A stretch of DNA of 8,574 bases from contig JAUVLX010000141.1 of the NCBI GenBank assembly GCA_030600525.1, forward strand, positions 1-8,574. The letters are read 5' to 3'. Each line of letters begins with the position of its first letter. Position 1 is the stretch's first letter. The translations under genes and the position numbers were made by a program. The notes beneath the pieces were generated by a model. That model was not told the origin of the DNA. It saw only the letters and a list, made by a program, of their open reading frames with translations, and did not search any database. This document shows positions 1 through 5,432 of the stretch, piece after piece. This stretch comes from Desulfobulbus sp. (GTDB lineage: Bacteria > Desulfobacterota > Desulfobulbia > Desulfobulbales > Desulfobulbaceae).

Positions 1-738
1 CCTGCAGAAGCTGCAGTTGCGGTTGCCAGCGGTATGCTGGTCAATGTGTATGCTGCAATTGCTTTTGCAGCCCCACTTGGGCTGACCGCCTACCAATGGA
101 CAATTCTTGGCATATTTCTTGGAGTCTGTCATGCGCTGGTAGTAGAAAGTGCAATAATGGCCAAGCTTGGGGTTTCTTACGGTTATTCCGTGGTGCTTCG
201 CATTGTCGGCGCTTTTGTTGCGGTGTTACCTGTTTTATTTTTACCTTCCTCGTTTTTTCCCGAAGCTACCGCTCACCAGGCACCCGCCGCCAAAGTATTA
301 CCTGAGAGTGTGTGGGAGATGCTTGGTGAATCGACTCTGCAAGCCGGGATTCTTTCGCTGAAGATCATTGTGCTTATCAGCGCTATTATCATCTGCATGG
401 ATCTGCTAAAGGCATCCAAGGTGATCAAAGATCATATGGAAAAAGTAAACACTTCATTTTCCATTATTGTCGGGCAATTGCTTGGGATAACATACGGTGC
501 GACCATTCTTATCAGGGAGGCCCAGCAAGGCAACTTGTCACAGCGTGATATATTTTTTATTTCCACCTTTTTGATGATATGTCACTCGTTGATAGAAGAT
601 GTGCTGCTCTTTGTTATCTTTGGCGCAAATATGTGGGTTATAATTGTCGCTCGTCTGGTCACCGCAGTAGTTCTGAGTTATCTGTTATTGTTTTTAACTC
701 CCAGGTTGTTTTCCCTGGACAGGGTTGTTCGTGCTTAA
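1..738 (+). CDS. Nucleoside-recognition (Gate) domain membrane protein, 5'-truncated by the window edge
   Basis: The frame is open from base 1 (PAEAAVAVASGMLVNVYAA...) to the TAA at 736-738, so the first in-frame ATG at 34 is probably internal and the real start lies to the left of the window. The visible 245 residues are strongly hydrophobic with several membrane segments. The run PAEAAVAVASGMLVNVYA resembles the Gate / nucleoside-recognition family seen in spore-maturation SpmA/SpmB-like and YjiH-like proteins. A second Gate-like half follows, with GITYGATILIREAQQG and a C-terminal hydrophobic block ending in SLDRVVRA. The two halves are joined by a polar stretch rich in Pro and Ala. Members of this family are polytopic inner-membrane proteins thought to move nucleosides or other small solutes, but few have a proven substrate, so none is assigned here. 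The MFS gene begins 64 bp downstream on the same strand with no terminator seen between them, so co-transcription is likely. Family assignment is by motif memory, without a profile search. Confidence 0.75.
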   Translation, partial: PAEAAVAVASGMLVNVYAAIAFAAPLGLTAYQWTILGIFLGVCHALVVESAIMAKLGVSYGYSVVLRIVGAFVAVLPVLFLPSSFFPEATAHQAPAAKVLPESVWEMLGESTLQAGILSLKIIVLISAIIICMDLLKASKVIKDHMEKVNTSFSIIVGQLLGITYGATILIREAQQGNLSQRDIFFISTFLMICHSLIEDVLLFVIFGANMWVIIVARLVTAVVLSYLLLFLTPRLFSLDRVVRA

Positions 739-765
739 ATACCAATGGATGTAAGGAGGCGATGG

Positions 766-819
766 ATGTGTAAAATGCCTGGAACAAATATGGAGGAACT
801 AGGTGTACCTGTTAAATAA
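766..819 (+). CDS. Possible 17-codon leader ORF overlapping the MFS start
   Basis: ATG at 766 is preceded by a strong Shine-Dalgarno sequence (AAGGAGG, 753-759) at 6 nt spacing, a better site than the one in front of the MFS gene. The frame encodes MCKMPGTNMEELGVPVK and stops at TAA 817-819. That stop is one base before ATG 821, which is in frame with the MFS transporter. The ORF also covers the second Shine-Dalgarno (792-797) and the GTG 803 start. The same upstream site could alternatively serve a three-codon minigene, ATG GAT GTG TAA, at 762-773, but the spacing there is only 2 nt. The peptide resembles nothing I recognise. Its existence rests only on the ribosome binding site and the geometry, and short ORFs like this arise by chance. 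If translated, it could couple or attenuate MFS translation. Confidence 0.3.
   Translation: MCKMPGTNMEELGVPVK
792..797 (+). promoter_or_regulatory. Ribosome binding site deciding the GTG start of the MFS gene
   Basis: GGAGGA lies 5 nt upstream of GTG 803, which supports that GTG as the MFS start. The next in-frame candidate, ATG 821 (Met7), has no Shine-Dalgarno at a normal distance and would depend on coupling to the short ORF that ends at 819. Confidence 0.6.
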
Positions 820-1999
820 AATGCGGCTATGCAGTCCGCTACCTGCAATTTATTTTTGTACGGTTGTCACCTTTTGTTCTCTTTACGCTGCCCAGCCGAT
901 TCAACCTGTCTTTCAACAGGAGTTCGGGCTCACCTCGCTGCAGGCTATTTTATTTACCACCTTGATGATGATGCCCCTGGGGATTGCCCCTTTGTTTTAC
1001 GGCATTCTTTTGGAGTCATTTTCTGCTCGTCTCCTTGTTCGGTCGGCTATTTTAATCCTTGGCCTGCTTGAATTTGTCTTTTGCATAACAGACAGCTATC
1101 TGTTGCTGTTATGTATCCGAGGGGTGCAGGGGATGGTGATCCCTGCAATTTTAACATCTCTTGTCAGTTATATATCGTTCACTTCAACTGCTGAACAGAT
1201 GCAGGCTGCTATTGCCCGTTATATTGCAGCGACAATAATCGGTGGTTTTCTTGGCCGCCTTTTATCCGGTTTTTTTACGGACCTTTTTGGGTGGCGGTTT
1301 TTCTTTTTTGTGCTTGGTGTCCTGTTAGTGTGGGGCTTTTATCTGCTTCGTGGTCTGGAAAAAGATTCTAATCTCCATTATTCAAAGCCCAACCTGAGCG
1401 AGGCGTTGGGAGTTATGCGCCAGGCGCGTTATTTCTGGCTGTATAGTGTCATTTTCTGTGTTTTTTTTGTTTTTGCCGGAGCGCTGAACTTTCTCCCTTT
1501 TGCCTTAAAGGCCATTAATCCAGAGTTTCGAGAAACAGGTATCGGTATCATGTACAGCGGATATGTGATGGGGGTGGTCGTTTCTTTAAATGTGCGGCGG
1601 ATTATTACTTTTTTCGGCAGCGAGACCAGAGCGGTCAGTGCCGGGATACTGCTTTATGGGGTGGGTACTGCGGGGTTCATGATTACAGATTACCAGAGTA
1701 TGTTTCTCTGTATGTTTGTTTTCTGCACCGGGATGTTTACCGCTCATTCTATTTTGTCTGGCTATGTCAATACGCTCTCGCAAGGAAAAAAGGGGATTGC
1801 CAATGGTCTTTACATCTCCTTCTACTACATGGGTGGAACCATTGGTTCTTTCGCACCGGGAATCATTTATAGCTATTTTGGATGGCAGCTATTTTTGGGA
1901 AGCCTTTTGCTGGTGCTGTGTTTTTGTCTGTTTTGTGTGTACAGGCTCAAGCAGAGTGTGGCGAACTTTCAGGAAGAGCATGCTCCCCTGTCTCCCTGA
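803..1999 (+). CDS. MFS transporter, YnfM-like 12-TM carrier
   Basis: The 398-residue product is almost wholly hydrophobic, with about 12 predicted membrane helices and a central cytoplasmic loop near residues 184-206 (LEKDSNLHYSKPNLSEALG), as in the major facilitator superfamily. The first helix carries LYAAQPIQPVFQQEFGLT (residues 27-44). This resembles the YAPQPLLPLLAREFG signature of the YnfM/Bcr-like drug:H+ antiporter branch. Residues 147-164 (GGFLGRLLSGFFTDLFGW) fit the conserved segment around helix 5. The usual motif A between helices 2 and 3 is degenerate here (YGILLESFSARLLVR). The length is normal for a 12-TM carrier. Translation starts at GTG 803 with GGAGGA 5 nt upstream, and ATG 821 is the alternative. 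Drug or metabolite efflux is an inference from the family, and no substrate can be read from the sequence. The gene ends inside a terminator-like hairpin and converges on the reductase gene 22 bp away. Confidence 0.88.
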   Translation: MYLLNKMRLCSPLPAIYFCTVVTFCSLYAAQPIQPVFQQEFGLTSLQAILFTTLMMMPLGIAPLFYGILLESFSARLLVRSAILILGLLEFVFCITDSYLLLLCIRGVQGMVIPAILTSLVSYISFTSTAEQMQAAIARYIAATIIGGFLGRLLSGFFTDLFGWRFFFFVLGVLLVWGFYLLRGLEKDSNLHYSKPNLSEALGVMRQARYFWLYSVIFCVFFVFAGALNFLPFALKAINPEFRETGIGIMYSGYVMGVVVSLNVRRIITFFGSETRAVSAGILLYGVGTAGFMITDYQSMFLCMFVFCTGMFTAHSILSGYVNTLSQGKKGIANGLYISFYYMGGTIGSFAPGIIYSYFGWQLFLGSLLLVLCFCLFCVYRLKQSVANFQEEHAPLSP

Positions 2000-2007
2000 A
2001 AGTTTTT
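1964..2007 (+). terminator. Intrinsic terminator overlapping the MFS stop codon
   Basis: AACTTTCAGG (1964-1973) pairs perfectly with CCTGAAAGTT (1995-2004), giving a 10 bp stem. After one A-C mismatch, AGA (1975-1977) pairs with TCT (1991-1993), leaving a loop of about 13 nt. The descending arm runs into TTTTT (2003-2007). The stem contains the last codons and the TGA (1997-1999) of the MFS gene. Read on the minus strand the stem is the same but no T-tract follows it, so it should work mainly for plus-strand transcripts. It could still slow polymerase arriving from the convergent reductase gene. Confidence 0.65.
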
Positions 2008-2021
2008 GTATGGTAAGGTGA

Positions 2022-2768
2022 TTAGCCAGCCAGCCCACCGTTTACATAGATATTTTGTCCGGTAATCCATGAGGCATCGTCACTGACCAACAGGGCAACT
2101 GCACCTGCAACATCCGCCGGGGTGCCGATTCGATTAAAGGCAGACATCCCTGCCATCTGCGCAATCTGTTCCTCGCTCTTGCCAGCTCTAAATAGTTCCG
2201 TATCCACCGGGCCAGGGGAGATGGCGTTGACTGTGATGTTTTTTTTGCCCAGTTCTCTTGAAAGTACTCGTGTTATCTGATCCACAGCCCCTTTGCTTGC
2301 AGCGTACAAGCCATACCCCGGCATCATGATTTTGGTGACGGTGGTTGAGATGTTGATGATTCTGCCGCCGGGAGAAAGTTTTTCTGCTGCCTGTTGGCAG
2401 GCAAAAAAGACACTTTTCACATTGCTTGCAAACAAACGATCGTATTCTTCTTCACTGACCTGTTCGATTTTTTTAGTAATAAGGATGCCAGCGTTGTTGA
2501 CTAGGATATCGATTTTGTCGAATTTTTCCAGTGTCTGATCAAAGAGATGCTGCAGTTCGGCCATCACTGTCACATCTGCCTGGATTGCGATTGCCTTGCC
2601 TTCGGCTGCCATGATCTGCTTGCAGGCTTCCTCAGCGCTTGATTTACTCTGGTTGTAGTTGATAGCCACAACCGCACCCATTTGTGCCAGCTTGCGAGCT
2701 ATTTCCCTGCCAATACCCCGTGATGATCCGGTGACGAGGGCGACTTTTCCGGCAAGAGGTTTATCCAT
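2022..2768 (-). CDS. Short-chain dehydrogenase/reductase (SDR), FabG-like
   Basis: This 248-residue classical SDR has the complete Rossmann-fold signature. The cofactor loop is TGSSRGIG (residues 13-20), followed by NNAG (91-94) and the structural/catalytic Asn in ASNVKS (N116). Catalytic Ser is S141 (NISTT) and YxxxK is Y155/K159 (YAASK). PGPVDT follows at 185-190, and the C-terminal ITGQNIYVNGG is typical of the family. Arg in the glycine loop and the neutral NYNQSK after strand 2, with no acidic residue there, suggest NADP(H) rather than NAD(H). The fold matches 3-oxoacyl-ACP reductases and many carbonyl or alcohol reductases. The exact substrate cannot be told from sequence, and I do not call it the fatty-acid-synthesis FabG because no fab gene is nearby. 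The ATG (complement of 2766-2768) has GGAG 7 nt upstream. It lies 32 bp after pdxH on the same strand and is probably its operon partner. Confidence 0.9.
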   Translation of the reverse strand: MDKPLAGKVALVTGSSRGIGREIARKLAQMGAVVAINYNQSKSSAEEACKQIMAAEGKAIAIQADVTVMAELQHLFDQTLEKFDKIDILVNNAGILITKKIEQVSEEEYDRLFASNVKSVFFACQQAAEKLSPGGRIINISTTVTKIMMPGYGLYAASKGAVDQITRVLSRELGKKNITVNAISPGPVDTELFRAGKSEEQIAQMAGMSAFNRIGTPADVAGAVALLVSDDASWITGQNIYVNGGLAG

Positions 2769-2800
2769 TGGTATGCTCCGGTTGTTAGGGTTAGTAGGGG

Positions 2801-3439
2801 TTATGGCGCTAGGCGTTCTACCGTCCAGAGACCTGCCTCACTTTTGGTATACAGGAACCTGTCATGCAAACGGCTGGTTCTTCCCTGCCAAAATTCGATG
2901 CTCTGGGGAACAACGCGGTATCCTCCCCAGAAATCGGGGAGCGGTATTTTCCCCTGCAGAAATTTGTTTTTTGCTTTTTCCAGTTCTGTCAGTAGCAGGT
3001 TCCGTGAGGTGATAATGGAACTTTGATTACTGATCCAGGCACCTATCTGACTCTCTCTTGGTCGGCTGGCAAAATATTTGGCAGATTCAGTCGCGGTAAC
3101 TTTTGAGGCAACCCCCATAACGGTCACCTGCCGTTCAAGTGGTATCCACGGAAAAAGCAGGGAGACGTGCGAGTTCTCAGCCATTTCTTTGGCCTTCCTG
3201 CTTTTGTAATTTGTAAAAAAAACAAAGCCATCAATATCAAAGAGTTTAAGTAGCACTGTGCGCTGACTGGGATGGCCCGCTGCATTTACAGTGGCCAGCG
3301 TCATCGCATTAGGTTCGGCAATGTTATTGTTACAGGCATCGTTGAACCAGAGTTCAAATTGTTTAAATGGGTCCGGAGCAAGCATGTGCTTTTTTAAAAC
3401 CGGACTCTTGTAATCTTTGCGAAAGCCTTTGATGTCCAT
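2801..3439 (-). CDS. pdxH: Pyridoxamine/pyridoxine 5'-phosphate oxidase
   Basis: The enzyme is FMN-dependent and oxidises pyridoxamine 5'-phosphate or pyridoxine 5'-phosphate to pyridoxal 5'-phosphate, using O2 as acceptor in the known enzymes. This is the last step of de novo and salvage vitamin B6 synthesis in the cytoplasm. The 212-residue product is close to the 218 residues of the E. coli enzyme. Visible family features are RTVLLK (60-65) and FFTNYKSRKA (74-83), which bind FMN phosphate. The C-terminal signature spans FWGGYRVVPQ (170-179) and IEFWQGRTSRLHDR (181-194). R190 and H192 match the substrate-binding RxH of the E. coli enzyme. The N-terminus (DIKGFRKDYKSPVL) is also typical. The ATG is preceded by a modest AAGGG site. 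The gene is divergent from the tetR operon across 206 bp, and the SDR follows 32 bp downstream. Near-consensus TTGACC (complement of 3501-3506) could be a -35 element, but no convincing -10 lies at the right distance. Confidence 0.95.
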   Translation of the reverse strand: MDIKGFRKDYKSPVLKKHMLAPDPFKQFELWFNDACNNNIAEPNAMTLATVNAAGHPSQRTVLLKLFDIDGFVFFTNYKSRKAKEMAENSHVSLLFPWIPLERQVTVMGVASKVTATESAKYFASRPRESQIGAWISNQSSIITSRNLLLTELEKAKNKFLQGKIPLPDFWGGYRVVPQSIEFWQGRTSRLHDRFLYTKSEAGLWTVERLAP

Positions 3440-3523
3440 GGAAAACCCTTTTATTCGTTATTTTTCTATACTTCTCACAAGTAGGTCTTTTCGTGGGAAC
3501 GGTCAACTGAAATGTTTGCCGTT

Positions 3524-3552
3524 TTGTAACTAACCACCTAATTTTGTATGAT
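3524..3552 (+). promoter_or_regulatory. Sigma70-like promoter for the tetR-efflux operon
   Basis: TTGTAA (3524-3529, 4 of 6 consensus) and TATGAT (3547-3552, 5 of 6) are separated by exactly 17 bp, in the intergenic region upstream of the TetR gene. Transcription would start near 3559, giving a leader of roughly 87 nt before ATG 3646. This is the best promoter-like match I found in the gap, but it was found by eye. Confidence 0.5.
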
Positions 3553-3562
3553 AAATAAAATG

Positions 3563-3576
3563 TCGACCGCAGTCGA
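3563..3576 (+). promoter_or_regulatory. Candidate operator, inverted repeat TCGAC-4-GTCGA
   Basis: TCGAC, CGCA, GTCGA forms a perfect 5 bp inverted repeat. It lies about 4 bp after the predicted start point of the tetR promoter, where a bound repressor would block initiation. TetR-family dimers bind short dyads, often next to their own gene. The arms are short, so chance occurrence is possible. Confidence 0.35.
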
Positions 3577-3591
3577 TTATCGCTTGCTCTT

Positions 3592-3608
3592 TTACCCGCA
3601 TGTGGTAA
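3592..3608 (+). promoter_or_regulatory. Second candidate operator, inverted repeat TTACC-7-GGTAA
   Basis: TTACC and GGTAA flank a 7 bp centre, giving a 17 bp dyad located 37 bp before the TetR start codon. Its length and symmetry suit a TetR-family dimer, but it is unrelated in sequence to the other dyad at 3563-3576, so at most one may be the real site. Confidence 0.3.
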
Positions 3609-3645
3609 TACAGCAAACGAATATTTATAGAGAGTGTAGGGAAAT

Positions 3646-4251
3646 ATGTCTGGACTTCGAGAAGAAAAAAAGCAACTGAAACGTCAGGCAATTCTGGATG
3701 CAGGTATGCGCCTATTCAGCATTAAAGGCTATGAAAATACCAGTATTGCCGATTTGGCTGTTGAGGCGGGGGTTGGCAAGGGGACTATCTATTCCTATTT
3801 CAAAACCAAAAGGGAAATCTTTTTAGCGTTTTGCAGAGAACAGCTCTACTTTATCAACGAAGAAATTGTCCGGTCTGCCTGTAATGACGCTAATGTGGTA
3901 GATCAGATGATGGCGGTCTTCTGCGGTACCTTCCGTTTTATTAAAGAGGACCGGGAGTTCGGACGACTCATGTTGCGGGAGTCTTTTTTCCCTGGTGATA
4001 GAAACTTGGAACAATCGCGGAAGATAGAGAGCCTTTATATTGAAATGCTCGTTCCCATCCTTGAGCGCGGAAAGGAACGCGGAGAATTACGACCTGACCT
4101 GGATCTCCATCTAGTAATCGGTCATTTTTACGGACTGTATCTGATTACTATTTCAGCCTGGCTGACAGAGCGACTGTCTTCCGGAAATGATTTTTTTAAG
4201 ACATTAGAGAAATTGTTTAATCAAGCCATGCACGGCCTTGCTCCTGCATGA
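3646..4251 (+). CDS. TetR/AcrR-family transcriptional repressor of the efflux operon
   Basis: The 201-residue product has the standard TetR layout. The N-terminal DNA-binding domain (about residues 10-57) contains RQAILDAGMRLFSIKGYENTSI and the helix-turn-helix SIADLAVEAGVGKGTIYSYF (33-52). That segment ends in the family hallmark GTIYxYFxxK. The remainder (about 60-201) is a helical ligand-binding and dimerisation domain without recognisable ligand residues, as is usual. It carries three cysteines (C63, C79, C93). The ATG has AGGG 4 nt upstream. The gene is first in a tightly packed operon with the fusion protein (17 bp gap) and RND pump, so it very probably represses this operon and itself until a pump substrate binds. 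Ligand identity cannot be inferred. Control of divergent pdxH is possible through the shared intergenic region but has no direct support. Confidence 0.92.
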   Translation: MSGLREEKKQLKRQAILDAGMRLFSIKGYENTSIADLAVEAGVGKGTIYSYFKTKREIFLAFCREQLYFINEEIVRSACNDANVVDQMMAVFCGTFRFIKEDREFGRLMLRESFFPGDRNLEQSRKIESLYIEMLVPILERGKERGELRPDLDLHLVIGHFYGLYLITISAWLTERLSSGNDFFKTLEKLFNQAMHGLAPA

Positions 4252-4268
4252 CCTATGGAGAATAACAA

Positions 4269-5432
4269 ATGGATTTGAAAAATAATCTTGGAGCCCAGTC
4301 AGAGGGTCGTAAACAATCCGGGTTACTTTTTTTTATATGGAATAATGTGCCTCGGCTTGCGTTGATCATATTCATTGCTGTCATATTTTTCCTCTTTGGC
4401 ACTATAGGTGAGAAAAAAGCCAAACTTGAAGCTGCCAAAAAAGAGGAGCATGTTGAACAAAAGAAGTTGGTTAACGCTATTTTGCTGCAGCTGCAGCCAC
4501 GGACCATTCATGATGTGATTAATCTGCCAGGCACAATTGAGCCGTGGTCCAAGCTTGATCTTTTAGCCAAGGTCAAAGGGGCCATTGTCGAGGTGTTGGT
4601 GGAAGAGGGGGACTCGGTGCAGGCAGGCGATGTACTGGCACGTATAGAGGAAGATGACTATCGTATTGCCCTTGATGCTGCCAGGGCGGCATATACCTTG
4701 GCAAAATCCGAGTTTACCAGGAACCAGGCTATGCTGAAAAAACGGGTCATTCCTTCTGCTAGCCTGGAAACTAGTGAAACTGCCCTGCTCAAGGCTCAAA
4801 CCGATCTTGAACAAGCTAAACTGCAGTTGTCCCGATGTCTTGTCACCGCGCCTATCTCCTGTGTGGTCAACCGAATAGATGCAAAGGTCGGTGCTTTTTT
4901 AAGTGTCGGTGATCCTCTGGCGCAACTGCTCCAGATGGACCAGGTAAAAGGGGTGGTTGGTATACCCGAATCTGATGTGGCGGCGGTACGAAAGGTCAAA
5001 CAGGTTGATATAACCATCAGTGCACTGGAGAATAAACAGTTCACCGCTAAAGCACATTTTTTCTCGCCAGCGCCTGAAACAACGGCCTATCTTTACCGGT
5101 TTGAACTTGCCTTGGAAAACCTAGAGCATGAAATCCTACCAGGCATGTTTCTCCGTGCTAATATCGTTAAAGAGCGGGTTGATAACGCCATTATGGTTCC
5201 CCTGTATGCGATAATTAGCCGCAGTGATAAGCAATTCGTCTATGTGGTTGATGGTGACAAGGTGCGCCGCCAACCTGTTGAACTCGGAATCATAGAAGGG
5301 TGGCAGATTCAGGTGACCAATGGATTGGTGAGTGGTGATGAAATTGTAATTGAAGGGCACCGTGACGTGGATGATGGGCAGCAGATTAACATCGTGAAAG
5401 TCATCACCGATCCAGCAGAGCGCTTGTTATGA
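4269..5432 (+). CDS. RND efflux membrane fusion protein (periplasmic adaptor, HlyD/AcrA family)
   Basis: The 387-residue adaptor would link the inner-membrane pump to an outer-membrane channel. A polar cytoplasmic tail (1-27) is followed by one membrane anchor (about 28-46, LALIIFIAVIFFLFGTI). No lipobox cysteine is present, so it is anchored by an uncleaved helix rather than a lipid. A highly charged linker (47-68) follows. The first half of the lipoyl domain is about 97-127 (KVKGAIVEVLVEEGDSVQAGDVLARI). A short alpha-hairpin covers about 130-190, and the second lipoyl half is about 191-222 (VTAPISCVVNRIDAKVGAFLSVGD). The beta-barrel is about 225-300, ending in LPGMFLRANI, and the membrane-proximal domain is about 303-377, with VPLYAIISRSDKQFVYVVDGD and GLVSGDEIVIEG. 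The order and length fit the AcrA/MexA type. ATG 4269 has GGAG 8 nt upstream. Its TGA overlaps the pump ATG, showing translational coupling. Confidence 0.93.
   Translation: MDLKNNLGAQSEGRKQSGLLFFIWNNVPRLALIIFIAVIFFLFGTIGEKKAKLEAAKKEEHVEQKKLVNAILLQLQPRTIHDVINLPGTIEPWSKLDLLAKVKGAIVEVLVEEGDSVQAGDVLARIEEDDYRIALDAARAAYTLAKSEFTRNQAMLKKRVIPSASLETSETALLKAQTDLEQAKLQLSRCLVTAPISCVVNRIDAKVGAFLSVGDPLAQLLQMDQVKGVVGIPESDVAAVRKVKQVDITISALENKQFTAKAHFFSPAPETTAYLYRFELALENLEHEILPGMFLRANIVKERVDNAIMVPLYAIISRSDKQFVYVVDGDKVRRQPVELGIIEGWQIQVTNGLVSGDEIVIEGHRDVDDGQQINIVKVITDPAERLL

Noticed and set aside
34..738. ATG 34 as the true start of the first gene
   Set aside because: The frame continues upstream to base 1 without a stop, and the upstream residues (PAEAAVAVASG) fit the conserved family motif, so the gene is truncated by the window rather than starting there.
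1976..1985. Perfect palindrome GAGCATGCTC near the end of the MFS gene
   Set aside because: It overlaps the base and loop of the longer terminator hairpin and lies in coding sequence, with no sign of being a separate protein-binding site.
2293..3026. Plus-strand ORFs of 81, 117 and 60 codons across the SDR and pdxH genes
   Set aside because: They are antisense to two clearly recognised enzymes, lack convincing ribosome binding sites and show no family motif.
3501..3506. TTGACC on the minus strand as the pdxH promoter -35 element
   Set aside because: The hexamer is near consensus, but the bases 16-18 bp downstream do not resemble a -10 element, and the TATAGA further on is about 30 bp away.
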